DNA of 64,000 nucleotides. Origin: Amycolatopsis anabasis (GTDB taxonomy: Bacteria > Actinomycetota > Actinomycetes > Mycobacteriales > Pseudonocardiaceae). Positions within the stretch are counted from its first letter, which is position 1. Each line of letters opens with the position of its first letter. The position numbers were made by a program, and so were the translations under genes. Under the pieces are notes generated by a model. It searched no databases. It was not told where the DNA came from and saw nothing but the letters and a program-made list of their open reading frames with translations. Positions 34,457 through 42,432 of this stretch are shown piece by piece. The DNA is taken from contig NZ_VTHK01000022.1 in assembly GCF_009765355.1 (NCBI RefSeq), positions 62,001 to 126,000 of the forward strand. Reading direction: 5' to 3'.

Positions 34457-34933
34457 GTGCGGATCGACGGTGACACCTATCAGCGGATCCTCGGCGAGGA
34501 ACTCCGCAAGCTTCGCAGACGGCGCGGATGGACGCGCAAGGAACTGAATCAGCACCTGCAGAGCGAGATCTCCCTGCAGACGCTGGCGACCTACGAACTG
34601 GGTACCCGGCAGTGTTCCGTGGTGCGCCTGGTCGAGTTGTGCATCGCCATGGACGAGTTGCCACAGGATCTGCTCGCCCGGGTGCACCGGCGCGTCTTCA
34701 CGGACGAGCCCGGCCGCATCCGGCTCGATCTGAACCGGGTCGTCGCCGACAACCAGCCCGAACTGCTCCCGCTGCGCAGATGGGCCCAGGATCGGCTGCG
34801 GCAGAACGAAAGACCGGCCTCGCACGAGGTCCACTTCGACCTGGCCGCGGTGGAGCGGATGGCCGAGCTTTGTGGACTGTCCACTGTAGATCTACTGGCT
34901 CGCCTGCGGGCACTGTCCGCCCAGAGTTCCTGA
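34457..34933 (+). CDS. BldD-like XRE transcriptional regulator lacking the c-di-GMP motif
   Basis: About 158 residues with an N-terminal helix-turn-helix (LGEELRKLRRRRGWTRKELNQ...TLATYELGTRQCSVVRLVELC) and a C-terminal domain aligning to that of Streptomyces BldD (LDLNRVVADNQPELLPLRRWAQDRL). The BldD c-di-GMP signature RxD-x8-RxxD is not conserved: the aligned residues are N/R and D/A. So it looks like a BldD paralogue that does not bind c-di-GMP by that motif. GTG 34457 has a GGGGA ribosome site; the frame is open back to a GTG at 34379 without one. Single gene, role unknown, probably a developmental or global regulator. Confidence 0.75.
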   Translation: MRIDGDTYQRILGEELRKLRRRRGWTRKELNQHLQSEISLQTLATYELGTRQCSVVRLVELCIAMDELPQDLLARVHRRVFTDEPGRIRLDLNRVVADNQPELLPLRRWAQDRLRQNERPASHEVHFDLAAVERMAELCGLSTVDLLARLRALSAQSS

Positions 34934-35010
34934 GCGGTGACCGCGCGCCGAGGGGGCACGCGGTCACCGCGCCGGAGCGGCCCCGGCGCCTGAGCCTGCC
35001 CCTCGTAGGC

Positions 35011-36531
35011 TCAGGCGCCCTGCTTCGCCTTGCGACGCGCGGGCGCGGGGCGACGGTCCGCCTTGCCGATCAGATCGAAGTCGGCCGTGTCGATCTTGCG
35101 GGTGTTCAACCAGTAACGCCAGGTGAAACCGGGCCAGATGGTGCGGTTCACACCCTTGGCGTCGAGGTACCAGCTCTGGCAACCGCCCTGGGTCCAGATG
35201 CCCTTCTCCAGCTTGCGCTGGATTTCGTCGTTGAACCGCGCCTGCGCCGCGGCCCGCGTCTCGATGGCCCCGGCGCCGGAATCCTCGACCAGCCCGATCG
35301 CGTCGGCCACGTACCGGATCTGCGACTCGATCATGAACACCACCGAGTTGTGCCCCAGACCGGTGTTCGGACCGAGCAGGAAGAACAGGTTCGGGAAGCC
35401 GTTCACGGTGATGCCCTGGTAGGTCCGCATGCCCTCGGACGACCACTCCTTGGCCAGGTTGCGGCCGTTCTCACCGACGAACTCCAGGTTGTCGAAGGCG
35501 TCGGTGACGTGGAAGCCGGTGCCGTAGATGATCGCGTCGACCTCGTGCTCGACCCCGGCGCCGTCCACCACGCTGTGCTCGCGCACCTCGGCGACACCGT
35601 CGGTGTTGACGTCCACATTGGATCGGTTCAGGGCCGGGTAGTAGTCGTTGGAGATCAGCACCCGCTTGCAGCCCATCACGTAGTCCGGGGTCAGCTTCGC
35701 GCGCAGTCCGGGATCGGTGATGTTCCGGTCGATGTTCCACTTGGCGATCTTCTGCCCGAGCTTCATCACGCCGGGGTGGCCGTTGAAGCCGATCGCCCGC
35801 GCCTCGAGCATCCAGTACAGCGCGGTGCGGTAGGCCCGCTGGACGCCGGGGATCCGGGCGAACGCCCGCCGCACCCAGCCGGGCATCGAGTGATCGGGTT
35901 TGGGCATGATCCACGGCGGGGTCCGCTGGAACAGGTGCAGCCGCTCGACGTCCTCGGCGATCCGCGGCACGAACTGGATCGCGCTCGCCCCGGTGCCCAC
36001 CACCGCGACCCGCTTACCCCGCAGGTCGTAGTCGTGATCCCATTCGGCCGAGTGGAAGCTCTTGCCCTCGAACCGCTCGATGCCCGGCAGTTCGGGGATC
36101 ATCGGCAGGTGCAGCGCGCCGACCCCGGCGACCAGGAACTTCCCGGCGAACTCGTCGCCCCCCTTGGTGGTCACGTGCCAGCGCTGCTCCTCGGCGTCCC
36201 AGCGGCCGCCGGTCACCTCCTGGCCGAAGCGGACGTAGCGGTACAGGTCGTACTTCTCCGCCACCCGCCGCATGTAGTCCCAGATCTCGGGCTGCGGCGA
36301 GAAGGCCCGGCTCCAGTTCGGGTTCTGCTCGAAGGAGAACGAGTACATGTGGGACTGGATGTCGCAGGCACAGCCCGGGTAGGTGTTGTCCCGCCAGGTG
36401 CCGCCGACGTCATGGGCCTTCTCCAGGATCACGAAGTCGGTGCGCCCCTGCTTGCGGAGCTGGATGGCCATGCCGAGCCCGGAAAACCCGGTGCCGACGA
36501 TGACGACGCCCGTCTCGGTGCGCTTGCCCAT
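35011..36531 (-). CDS. Flavin-containing Baeyer-Villiger-type monooxygenase
   Basis: A 506-residue class B flavoprotein monooxygenase. It has the FAD motif VGTGFSGLGMA, the Baeyer-Villiger fingerprint FEGKSFHSAEWDHD (FxGxxxHxxxW), and the NADPH motif VVGTGASAIQ. Such enzymes insert oxygen into ketones, including steroids and cyclic ketones, using NADPH and O2. ATG 36531 (MGKRTETG) was chosen because GGAGG lies 8 bases upstream; the frame is open further. It is divergent from a TetR gene, with a dyad between them, so TetR repression with ligand release is likely. Confidence 0.92.
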   Translation of the reverse strand: MGKRTETGVVIVGTGFSGLGMAIQLRKQGRTDFVILEKAHDVGGTWRDNTYPGCACDIQSHMYSFSFEQNPNWSRAFSPQPEIWDYMRRVAEKYDLYRYVRFGQEVTGGRWDAEEQRWHVTTKGGDEFAGKFLVAGVGALHLPMIPELPGIERFEGKSFHSAEWDHDYDLRGKRVAVVGTGASAIQFVPRIAEDVERLHLFQRTPPWIMPKPDHSMPGWVRRAFARIPGVQRAYRTALYWMLEARAIGFNGHPGVMKLGQKIAKWNIDRNITDPGLRAKLTPDYVMGCKRVLISNDYYPALNRSNVDVNTDGVAEVREHSVVDGAGVEHEVDAIIYGTGFHVTDAFDNLEFVGENGRNLAKEWSSEGMRTYQGITVNGFPNLFFLLGPNTGLGHNSVVFMIESQIRYVADAIGLVEDSGAGAIETRAAAQARFNDEIQRKLEKGIWTQGGCQSWYLDAKGVNRTIWPGFTWRYWLNTRKIDTADFDLIGKADRRPAPARRKAKQGA

Positions 36532-36592
36532 CTGCTCGTCCTCCATGCCGTTGCCGCTGGTCGTCGGCACCCGGCCGACCACAGATTACTGT

Positions 36593-36619
36593 TACTCCGA
36601 GTCCATCTTACTCGGAGTA
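36593..36619. promoter_or_regulatory. TetR operator candidate and divergent promoter
   Basis: TACTCCGAGT (36593-36602) and ACTCGGAGTA (36610-36619) form a perfect 10-bp dyad with a 7-base spacer. A partial third half-site (TTACCTCCGG) follows. On the plus strand TTACTC (36608-36613) and TAGAGT (36632-36637) could be -35 and -10, placing the dyad over the promoter. Confidence 0.75.
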
Positions 36620-36644
36620 GGTTACCTCCGGTAGAGTGGACTTC

Positions 36645-37277
36645 GTGACCGCCACCTCGAAACCCGCCGAACCAGCCCGCCGCAAGCGCGTGCCCCGCGC
36701 CGAGCGCGAGCGCCAGATGATCGAGGTCGCGGAGGCCGTGTTCTCCGAACGGGGCTACGTGGCCGCGTCGATGGACGAGATCGCCGACCGGGTCGGTGTG
36801 TCCAAGCCGATGCTCTACGAGTACTTCAACTCGAAGGAAGGCCTGCTCCTGGCGTGCATCCGGGAGTCGCGGGCGGAGCTGCGCGAAGTGACCGAACAGG
36901 CCGTGGCGCGGGCCGGGGACGCGGAGGGCGCGCTGCGCGAGGGACTGCTCGCGTTCTTCGAGTTCATCCGGGAGCGCCGGAAGGCGTGGTCGCTGCTCCG
37001 GCACGAGATGGCGCTGATCGGCACGCCCGCGGCCGACGAGATCGAGGCGACCCGGCGGCAGCAGACCGATCTGATCGCGGCCGTGATGGACGGCTACTTC
37101 CCCGGGGCCTCACCGCTCCAGCTCGAGGCGTCGGCCGAGTTCGTGGTGGGGGCGTGCGACCGGCTGGCGATCTGGTGCGAGCGTCACGAAGAGGTGACCC
37201 CCGAACGTGCGACCGAGTATGCGATGGATGTGCTGTGGGGCGGGCTCGCGAGCCGAGTCGCCGAGCATACCCCATAG
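36645..37277 (+). CDS. TetR-family transcriptional regulator
   Basis: A 210-residue TetR regulator with the N-terminal helix-turn-helix VAEAVFSERGYVAASMDEIADRVGVSKPMLYEYFNSKEGLL and a helical ligand-binding domain. GTG 36645 lies about 7 bases after a TAGAGT -10, so the transcript is probably leaderless; an upstream ATG at 36636 falls at the end of that hexamer and is unlikely. It is divergent from the Baeyer-Villiger monooxygenase gene and probably represses both through the intergenic dyad. Confidence 0.9.
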   Translation: MTATSKPAEPARRKRVPRAERERQMIEVAEAVFSERGYVAASMDEIADRVGVSKPMLYEYFNSKEGLLLACIRESRAELREVTEQAVARAGDAEGALREGLLAFFEFIRERRKAWSLLRHEMALIGTPAADEIEATRRQQTDLIAAVMDGYFPGASPLQLEASAEFVVGACDRLAIWCERHEEVTPERATEYAMDVLWGGLASRVAEHTP

Positions 37278-37499
37278 CGCCCGTGAAAATGCGCGTGCAT
37301 TAGCCCATCCGGTCGTCACGCACAGCACATTTCGCTCGGTCACTTGTGACACAGAGTCGTCTTGCTGTATCGATAGTTCTGAAGGAAAGTTCGGTGAACG
37401 GCGGCTCGGGCACATCCGATCGGGTTAACGCGTGATCGGCGTCATGAGGCGACGGCAACCCGCTCTCACGGGAGAGCGAACTGTTCAGGCAGGAGAGGG

Positions 37500-37982
37500 G
37501 TGAGTCTCATGGTGGAACCGATCACGGCCAGCTACGTGCAGGAAGACGATGACTGGACGATCACGGTCGCCGGGCTCGGCAAGAAGCTGACCGCCAGAGC
37601 GCCCGGGATCATCGCGGCGCGCGACCGCACCGACCAGCTCGTCGAGAAGCTGGTGCCGGACGGCAAGGGGACCACGGTGGTGCACCTGCTCAACGGGAGC
37701 GCCCTGGCGTTCACCTCGGCGTACATGACGGCCCGGCTGACCAGGCCCGAACCCGCGCCCGCGGACGAACCGGCCGCGCCGACCGGCACCGAGACCCCGC
37801 CCAAGTTCGAGGAGCCCAAAGCCGAAACCGAGGCGCCCCCGGCGATCAAGGGCTCGACCCGGCTCGAGGACGTCCCGAAGGGCAAGCTGGCCGACATCGC
37901 CGGTGCGCTGAGCAACCCGAAGTCCAAGGGCGAACCGGTGACCGTGACCAAACCGGCGAAACCGCCGGTGGCCAAGGCCTAG
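37500..37982 (+). CDS. Small protein with HicB-like N-terminal region, function unknown
   Basis: About 160 residues. The first 50 (ITASYVQEDDDWTITVAGLGKKLTARAPGIIAARDRTDQLVEKL) look like a small alpha/beta fold resembling HicB antitoxins. The rest is Pro/Glu/Lys-rich and low complexity. No HicA-like toxin is adjacent, so I do not call a toxin-antitoxin system. AGGAGAGGGG precedes two possible starts (GTG 37500 and ATG 37509). Its TAG stop shares the four bases CTAG with the stop of the convergent DUF3618 gene. Confidence 0.6.
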   Translation: MSLMVEPITASYVQEDDDWTITVAGLGKKLTARAPGIIAARDRTDQLVEKLVPDGKGTTVVHLLNGSALAFTSAYMTARLTRPEPAPADEPAAPTGTETPPKFEEPKAETEAPPAIKGSTRLEDVPKGKLADIAGALSNPKSKGEPVTVTKPAKPPVAKA

Positions 37983-38200
37983 CGGAAGAGCTTGCGCAGC
38001 AGGAGCAACCCGATCAGCGCACCCGCGCCGATGAGCGGGAACTTGACCTTGGGCTCGTTGAGCGTGGCGAGCACGCTGGTCTTCGCCGTATCGGCGAGCC
38101 GCTTCGGATTCGCCCGCTCGCTGAGCTGATCCAGCGTCGACGCGAGCGCGTCACGGGCCTTCTCGATCTCACGCTCGATGGTGTCCGGGTCGCGAGCCAC
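37979..38200 (-). CDS. DUF3618 membrane protein
   Basis: A 73-residue protein with the DUF3618 opening RDPDTIEREIEKARDALASTLDQLSERANPKRLAD and a C-terminal membrane helix (LIGAGALIGLLLLRKLF). Such proteins are common in actinobacteria, often near YtxH- or DUF1360-type small envelope proteins, with no known biochemical role. GAGGAGG lies four to five bases upstream of the GTG start. It ends head-on with the upstream gene through a shared CTAG. Confidence 0.88.
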   Translation of the reverse strand: MARDPDTIEREIEKARDALASTLDQLSERANPKRLADTAKTSVLATLNEPKVKFPLIGAGALIGLLLLRKLFR

Positions 38201-38316
38201 GGGTCCTCCTCACCAGCATGCCGCCTCAGGTCCCCAACCGTAGATCACCGCCCCGCACCGCGGTCCACCGGCCACGCCGAGGACCCTCCACGCCGAACGC
38301 TAGGCTTCCAGCGACG

Positions 38317-38389
38317 GGCCCGTAGCCCAATTGGCAGAGGCACACGGTTTAGGTCCGTGCCAGTGTGGGTTCGAGTCCCACCGGGCCCA
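38317..38389 (+). tRNA. tRNA with UAG anticodon (reads Leu CUA), unusual class I shape
   Basis: A 73-nt cloverleaf folds well: 7-bp acceptor stem GGGCCCG/CGGGCCC, anticodon stem CACGG/CCGTG with loop TTTAGGT (anticodon TAG, G37), T arm GTGGG-TTCGAGT-CCCAC and discriminator A. The anticodon predicts leucine. The variable region is only 5 nt (CCAGT), whereas bacterial leucine tRNAs normally have a long variable arm. The D stem has one C-A mismatch. CCA is not encoded. It could be a non-standard tRNA or misassigned. Confidence 0.85.
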
Positions 38390-38454
38390 CGATCGATCGG
38401 GCGGGCTGTGCTCGCGGAACGCACTCGCCCTGTCGATCGTCGTCACACTCGGGG

Positions 38455-39477
38455 TCACTCGCCTTCGGGGTCGAGCCGCGGTGCGTCGGCCGGTCCTGGT
38501 TCCAGTGCGGCGAGGATCTCGCGCGGGGACTTGAGCAGTTGGGGTGTGTGGTTGAGCGTGAGCTGCTGCGCCGGTGTGAGCTGGTGGACCATCAGGTTGC
38601 CGTCCACCTTCACGACCAGTACCGCGCCGAGCCTGATCACCGCGTTCTGTTCCGCTTGCAGGGCATTGATCACCGGGGCGATGTTGCTCAACAGCGTCGC
38701 GGTGATCTCGGCGTCCTTTTCCAGCACGAGCCGGGACTCCACGGCGTGTGTCCCGACGGCCAGCGCCTCCCTGCCGAGCGGGGACCGGGCGGCCTCACGT
38801 GTGCCGGCCTTCAACCGCCGGAACCAGGATCCGAGCACCGGATCGCCGCGCGAAATGATCGCCAGCCCCGCTGCCGCCAACACGTCCTGGACCGCCGCCT
38901 CGACCTGGTCATGCGCGGCGCCGTCGGCCAGGTAGATCGTGACCGGCACCTCCGGCCGCGTGGACCGGCCGACGTTCCGCGAAAGCCTGGTGGCATCGAC
39001 TTTGAGGAAGTCGGGGACATCGAGTTCCTCTTCGTCGAAGACCGTGCGGGAAGGGGCGGTGACCGCGGGGAGAGCGCTCGCCGGAACGTGCGAGAACTGG
39101 TCCGTCTCGCCGAGATCGGCGAGCAGCCGCTCCTGTTCTCGGGCGATTCTGAGCGAATAGCGGTCAACCGCCTCGCCGCTGCGCGTGTACACGATGGGCC
39201 GCCGCAGTGGATCGGGTTCCCGCAGTTTCAGGCGGGCGATCAACCAGCTGGCGAACTTCCCCGCGACGCGCTGCGAACCGGCTACCACCTTGAGAACGAG
39301 TTCCGTCTCGTCGAGCGCCCAGTCGTCGTCGAGCCCTTCGTCGAGCCCGCGCTGCAGCGTGACGTCGACTTCATCGCGGAGTCCGCCGGATTCGCGCAAC
39401 GCTTCCCGGACGGACAGTAGCGTTTCCTCGTCACCGCGGACGATGAAGAACGAGATCTCCGGCACGGCTCGGATCAT
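38455..39477 (-). CDS. Protein of unknown function, 340 residues
   Basis: I do not recognise this protein. It is soluble, acidic and mixed alpha/beta. The first 110 residues (ISFFIVRGDEETLLSVREALRES to LKLREPDPLRRPIVYTRSGEAVDRYSL) faintly resemble small effector-associated domains. The C-terminal half (SRLVLEKDAEITATLLSNIAPVINALQAEQNAVIRLG) is predicted helical. There is no membrane helix or signal peptide. It lies downstream of an AraC gene on the same strand, 24 bases apart, so the two could be co-transcribed. Confidence 0.7.
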   Translation of the reverse strand: MIRAVPEISFFIVRGDEETLLSVREALRESGGLRDEVDVTLQRGLDEGLDDDWALDETELVLKVVAGSQRVAGKFASWLIARLKLREPDPLRRPIVYTRSGEAVDRYSLRIAREQERLLADLGETDQFSHVPASALPAVTAPSRTVFDEEELDVPDFLKVDATRLSRNVGRSTRPEVPVTIYLADGAAHDQVEAAVQDVLAAAGLAIISRGDPVLGSWFRRLKAGTREAARSPLGREALAVGTHAVESRLVLEKDAEITATLLSNIAPVINALQAEQNAVIRLGAVLVVKVDGNLMVHQLTPAQQLTLNHTPQLLKSPREILAALEPGPADAPRLDPEGE

Positions 39478-39501
39478 TCCAGTCGTCCGGGCCGAGGCGG
39501 G

Positions 39502-40482
39502 TCAGGGGGCATCGCGGCGCAGGGTCCGGTAGGGCGAGTGGCCGTAGGCGGTGCGGTAGTACTGGGCGAAGCGGCCGGGGTGGAAGAAGCCCCAGCGGGC
39601 GGCGGTTTCGGTGACGGTGACACCGCTACCGGGGTCGGCGTCCAGCAATTCCTGGTGCACTTGCTGGAGGCGGACCTGGCGGAGGTAACCGGTCGGGGTG
39701 GTACCGCGGTGGCGCCGGAACGCGTATTGCAGCGCGCGGACGGTGACGTGGGCGGCCGCGGCGATCTCGGCGACGCCGATGTTCTCCCGGGCGTGGTCGT
39801 CGATGAACGCGATCGCGCGCCGGACGGTGCGCGGATGGGCATCGTGGCGGTCCTCGATGGTGGGCTCGAGCAACGCCGTGTTGGGGAAGGCGGCCAGCAC
39901 CACCGCGGCCAGCATGCGCCCGGCCGCGCCGGTGATGAGCGGTTCGCGCATGGCCTGGGGCCGCTCGCGCAGACCGGTGGTGAGGTAGTCGATGGTGGTG
40001 GCCAGGTGACGCGCGGCCTGCGGACGGACCGGGCGCGGGTCGGTGAACCGGATCGGCGTGTCCCGGCGGGTCTCCGCGGTCGCGGCCACCTGGTCCAGGG
40101 TCGCGAAGGGGAGGGAGACGACCTGCATGGTGCCCTCGTGCCACCGCACCCGGAATTCGTCCTCGAGCTGGGAGGGGAGGTACACCTCGCCCGGCCGCAC
40201 CTGGTGCTCGGCGCCCCGGGGCCGGTACTCCAGAGTCGTGTCGCGGGGACGGGCGATCAGCAGTGTCGGGAGTGCCTCCACGCTGAGCACGAGGTCGTAG
40301 GTGTGCGAGCTGGTGTCGACGGCGAAGGTGTCGGTGACCATCCGGGTGTGGCGCAAGAAGCAGCCGTCCCTGCTGCCGCTCAGCTGGATGTCGGTGCCGT
40401 AGGCGCCGGTCAGGTACTCCCCGGCGTGGTCGTAGTCGGTCGTCTCGAACAGCAGGTCCTGGGGCGGTGTGGGGGCGGGCAT
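39502..40482 (-). CDS. AraC-family transcriptional regulator
   Basis: A 326-residue regulator with an N-terminal cupin-like sensing domain similar to AraC_binding_2 proteins and a C-terminal double helix-turn-helix (IGVAEIAAAAHVTVRALQYAFRRHRGTTPTGYLRQVRLQQVHQELL then VTVTETAARWGFFHPGRFAQYYRTAYGHSPYRTLR). The target genes are not obvious: the divergent neighbour encodes a DUF6010 membrane protein and the downstream gene is of unknown function. The upstream gap (40483-40710) contains a hairpin GGAGCA/TGCTCC near 40592-40620. Confidence 0.92.
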   Translation of the reverse strand: MPAPTPPQDLLFETTDYDHAGEYLTGAYGTDIQLSGSRDGCFLRHTRMVTDTFAVDTSSHTYDLVLSVEALPTLLIARPRDTTLEYRPRGAEHQVRPGEVYLPSQLEDEFRVRWHEGTMQVVSLPFATLDQVAATAETRRDTPIRFTDPRPVRPQAARHLATTIDYLTTGLRERPQAMREPLITGAAGRMLAAVVLAAFPNTALLEPTIEDRHDAHPRTVRRAIAFIDDHARENIGVAEIAAAAHVTVRALQYAFRRHRGTTPTGYLRQVRLQQVHQELLDADPGSGVTVTETAARWGFFHPGRFAQYYRTAYGHSPYRTLRRDAP

Positions 40483-40710
40483 CGTGGAACTCCTTGACGC
40501 GGCAAGGCACCGGCGACGTTCGCGGTCAGCTTTCCCCCATCGGCGGGGAAATGGCGGGGCCGGTGGGCAAAGCCACGCGGTCGGAGCAGAGATCTGAGCG
40601 AGATTGCTCCATCAGGTCCGCCTCGACTGGTCACCTCGTTGGCGAGAATCCGTCGCAAGGTGGCAAGCCAACCCGTTCTGGCGGCGGTCGGCGGTGGTTA
40701 GCGTCCAACC

Positions 40711-41139
40711 ATGACCGTCGTCGCGCCAATTCTGATCGGCGTCCTGTACGCACTCCTCAATTCCCTCATCCCCGAACCGCACCGCCGCCCGTTCAACGCC
40801 ATCATGGTCGGCGGCGCCGGGGCCGCCTACCTCAGCGGTGGCGGCTTCGGCATCTGGGAGTTCGCCTTCGGGATCGTCCTGACCTACTGCGCCTACCGGG
40901 GCCTGAAATCCTGGACGTTCATCGGCATCGGCTGGCTCCTGCACACCGCCTGGGATGTCGCCCACCACTTGTACGGCAACCCCATCGTCCCGTTCGCCGA
41001 ACACTCCTCGCTGGGCTGCGCGATCTGCGACCCGGTGATCGCCATATGGTGCTTCGCGGGTGGCCCGTCCCTCATCCAGCCGCTCCGAGCCCGCCTCTCC
41101 CGCCGCCCGCCCCTGGCCGACGAGCACCCGGCCACCTGA
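40711..41139 (+). CDS. DUF6010 membrane protein
   Basis: A 142-residue protein with about four membrane helices. ALLNSLIPEPHRRPFNAIMVGGAGAAYLSGGGFGIWEFAF and GWLLHTAWDVAHHLYGNPIVPF are typical of the DUF6010 family, which has no known function. No ribosome site precedes the ATG; TAGCGT seven bases upstream suggests a leaderless transcript. It is divergent from the AraC gene. Confidence 0.8.
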   Translation: MTVVAPILIGVLYALLNSLIPEPHRRPFNAIMVGGAGAAYLSGGGFGIWEFAFGIVLTYCAYRGLKSWTFIGIGWLLHTAWDVAHHLYGNPIVPFAEHSSLGCAICDPVIAIWCFAGGPSLIQPLRARLSRRPPLADEHPAT

Positions 41140-41154
41140 AGCGACCGCGGGCCG

Positions 41155-41350
41155 CTACCCGCGGGTGCCCCGTTCGCCGGAGCGGATCACCGGCACCGGG
41201 ACGAAACCGCGCACCAGGGACGGATCCACCCGGGTGGGCAGCAGGTTCCACCGATCGAGCCCACCGTGCTCGGCGGCATACCCCTCGGCCGCGGCACGCG
41301 TGGGGAACGGCAGTTCCTGGTCGTTCTCCTTGCGTGATCTTCCAGCCCAT
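41155..41350 (-). pseudogene. Small conserved-looking protein gene with a +1 frameshift
   Basis: An ATG at 41350 with an AGAGGGG ribosome site opens MGWKIT. After one extra base near 41332 the next frame reads KENDQELPFPTRAAAEGYAAEHGG, then DRWNLLPTRVDPSLVRGFVPVPVI, ending at 41155. The second frame has no usable start of its own. Removing the extra base gives a single protein of about 64 residues. Either a recently broken gene, a sequencing error or, less likely, programmed frameshifting. Confidence 0.55.
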
Positions 41351-41465
41351 CTCGCCCCTCTCGGTCCGTGCCGGCCCCGGTCTCCCGTGCCGGGACCGGC
41401 CCACAGAGGGGAACATACGTTCGAATGATCTCGCAACTCGGCCCCCCCGCACGGGGGAGGATCGG

Positions 41466-42323
41466 TCAGCGGAAGTCGCCCGCGTGATCGAGTGCCCACT
41501 GGCGGAAGGTACGCGCCGGGGAGCCGGTGATCTCCTCGACGACCGAGGTGACCGGCTCCAGCGCGGCGCCCGCGGCCCGACCGGCGAAGATGGCGTCCAC
41601 GAGTACGGGATCCCAGCCCTGGTCGAGCAGTTGCCGCCGCCCGGCCTCGGCCGTGAGCGCCTCGAAGCGCAGCGGGCGGCCGATCGCCTCGCCGATGAGC
41701 CGCACCTGGTCGGCCGTGCTCACCGCCTCGGGACCGGTCAGGACGTACTTCGCGCCGGCATGCCCGTCCCCGGTCAGCGCGCGGACCCCGACCGCGGCGA
41801 TGTCCGCCTCGTGGATGAGCGACCGGGTCGCGGCGCCGAAGGGATCGCGCACCACGTCCCCGGCCCGGACCTGGGGCGCCCAGCCGAGGGTGTTCCCCGC
41901 GAACCCGCCCGCCCGCAGGAACGTCCACTCCAGACCGGACCGCTCGATCACGCGCTCGAGATCGGCGTGGAACTGGTTGATCGGATCGGCCTGCCGTTCG
42001 AGTTCCTCGCGCACGCCCATCGAGGACAGGTAGACGATCCGGCGCGCCCGCCGGGCGATCGTGTCCACCACCGGGCGCGCGACTTCGGCGGAAAGTCCCG
42101 GCCACACCAGGAACACCGCGCCCACCCCCGGCAATGCCGCGTCCACTGTAGACGGATCGAGGAGATCACCGCGCACGACTTCCACCCCCGCCGGGAGCCC
42201 CGCGGTCTCCGGATTCCGGACCAGCGCGCGCACCGCGGCGCCGGATTCCAGCAACTGCGCCACGACCTGCCGGCCGACCTTTCCCGTCGCCCCGGTGACC
42301 AGAATCTTCCCCTGTGCCGACAT
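41466..42323 (-). CDS. NmrA-like NAD(P)-binding oxidoreductase
   Basis: A 285-residue atypical SDR. The N-terminus ILVTGATGKVGRQVVAQLL is the NAD(P)-binding motif, and WTFLRAGGFAGNTL and ADIAAVGVRALTGDGHAGAKYVLTGPE match NmrA/quinone-reductase-like proteins that sense or reduce with NADPH. It is divergent from an F420/flavin-type LLM oxidoreductase gene with a long dyad between them, so both probably answer to the same regulator, which is not encoded here. Confidence 0.9.
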   Translation of the reverse strand: MSAQGKILVTGATGKVGRQVVAQLLESGAAVRALVRNPETAGLPAGVEVVRGDLLDPSTVDAALPGVGAVFLVWPGLSAEVARPVVDTIARRARRIVYLSSMGVREELERQADPINQFHADLERVIERSGLEWTFLRAGGFAGNTLGWAPQVRAGDVVRDPFGAATRSLIHEADIAAVGVRALTGDGHAGAKYVLTGPEAVSTADQVRLIGEAIGRPLRFEALTAEAGRRQLLDQGWDPVLVDAIFAGRAAGAALEPVTSVVEEITGSPARTFRQWALDHAGDFR

Positions 42324-42366
42324 GGCCGAACTCCTTCTTCGTCAAACCGAACTCCGGCAACGTTAA

Positions 42367-42419
42367 AACCTCCAGTTAGGTAGAAGTCAACCTTCTTGAC
42401 TTCGACCTAAGTAGAGGTT
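42367..42419. promoter_or_regulatory. Large nested operator dyad between NmrA and LLM genes
   Basis: Three nested inverted pairs share one centre: AACCTC/GAGGTT, TTAGGT/ACCTAA and AAGTCAA/TTGACTT, around a 5-base core. The spacing is symmetrical throughout. AAGTCAAGAAGG-type repeated half-sites suggest binding of a dimer or tetramer regulator over divergent promoters. Confidence 0.75.
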
Positions 42420-42432
42420 GAAGGCTGGTCGC

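Noticed and set aside
37281..37312. Third copy of the dispersed palindromic element
   Set aside because: GAAAATGCGCGTGCATT is only loosely similar and lacks the GTGCACA box at the right distance.
37500..37982. HicB antitoxin of a toxin-antitoxin pair
   Set aside because: The N-terminal resemblance is weak and there is no HicA-sized toxin gene on either side.
38317..38389. Amber suppressor tRNA
   Set aside because: The anticodon is 5'-UAG-3', which reads CUA. A suppressor of UAG stop codons would need CUA.
38300..38460. Integration site of a mobile element at the tRNA
   Set aside because: No integrase, direct repeat of the tRNA 3' end or phage-like genes flank it.
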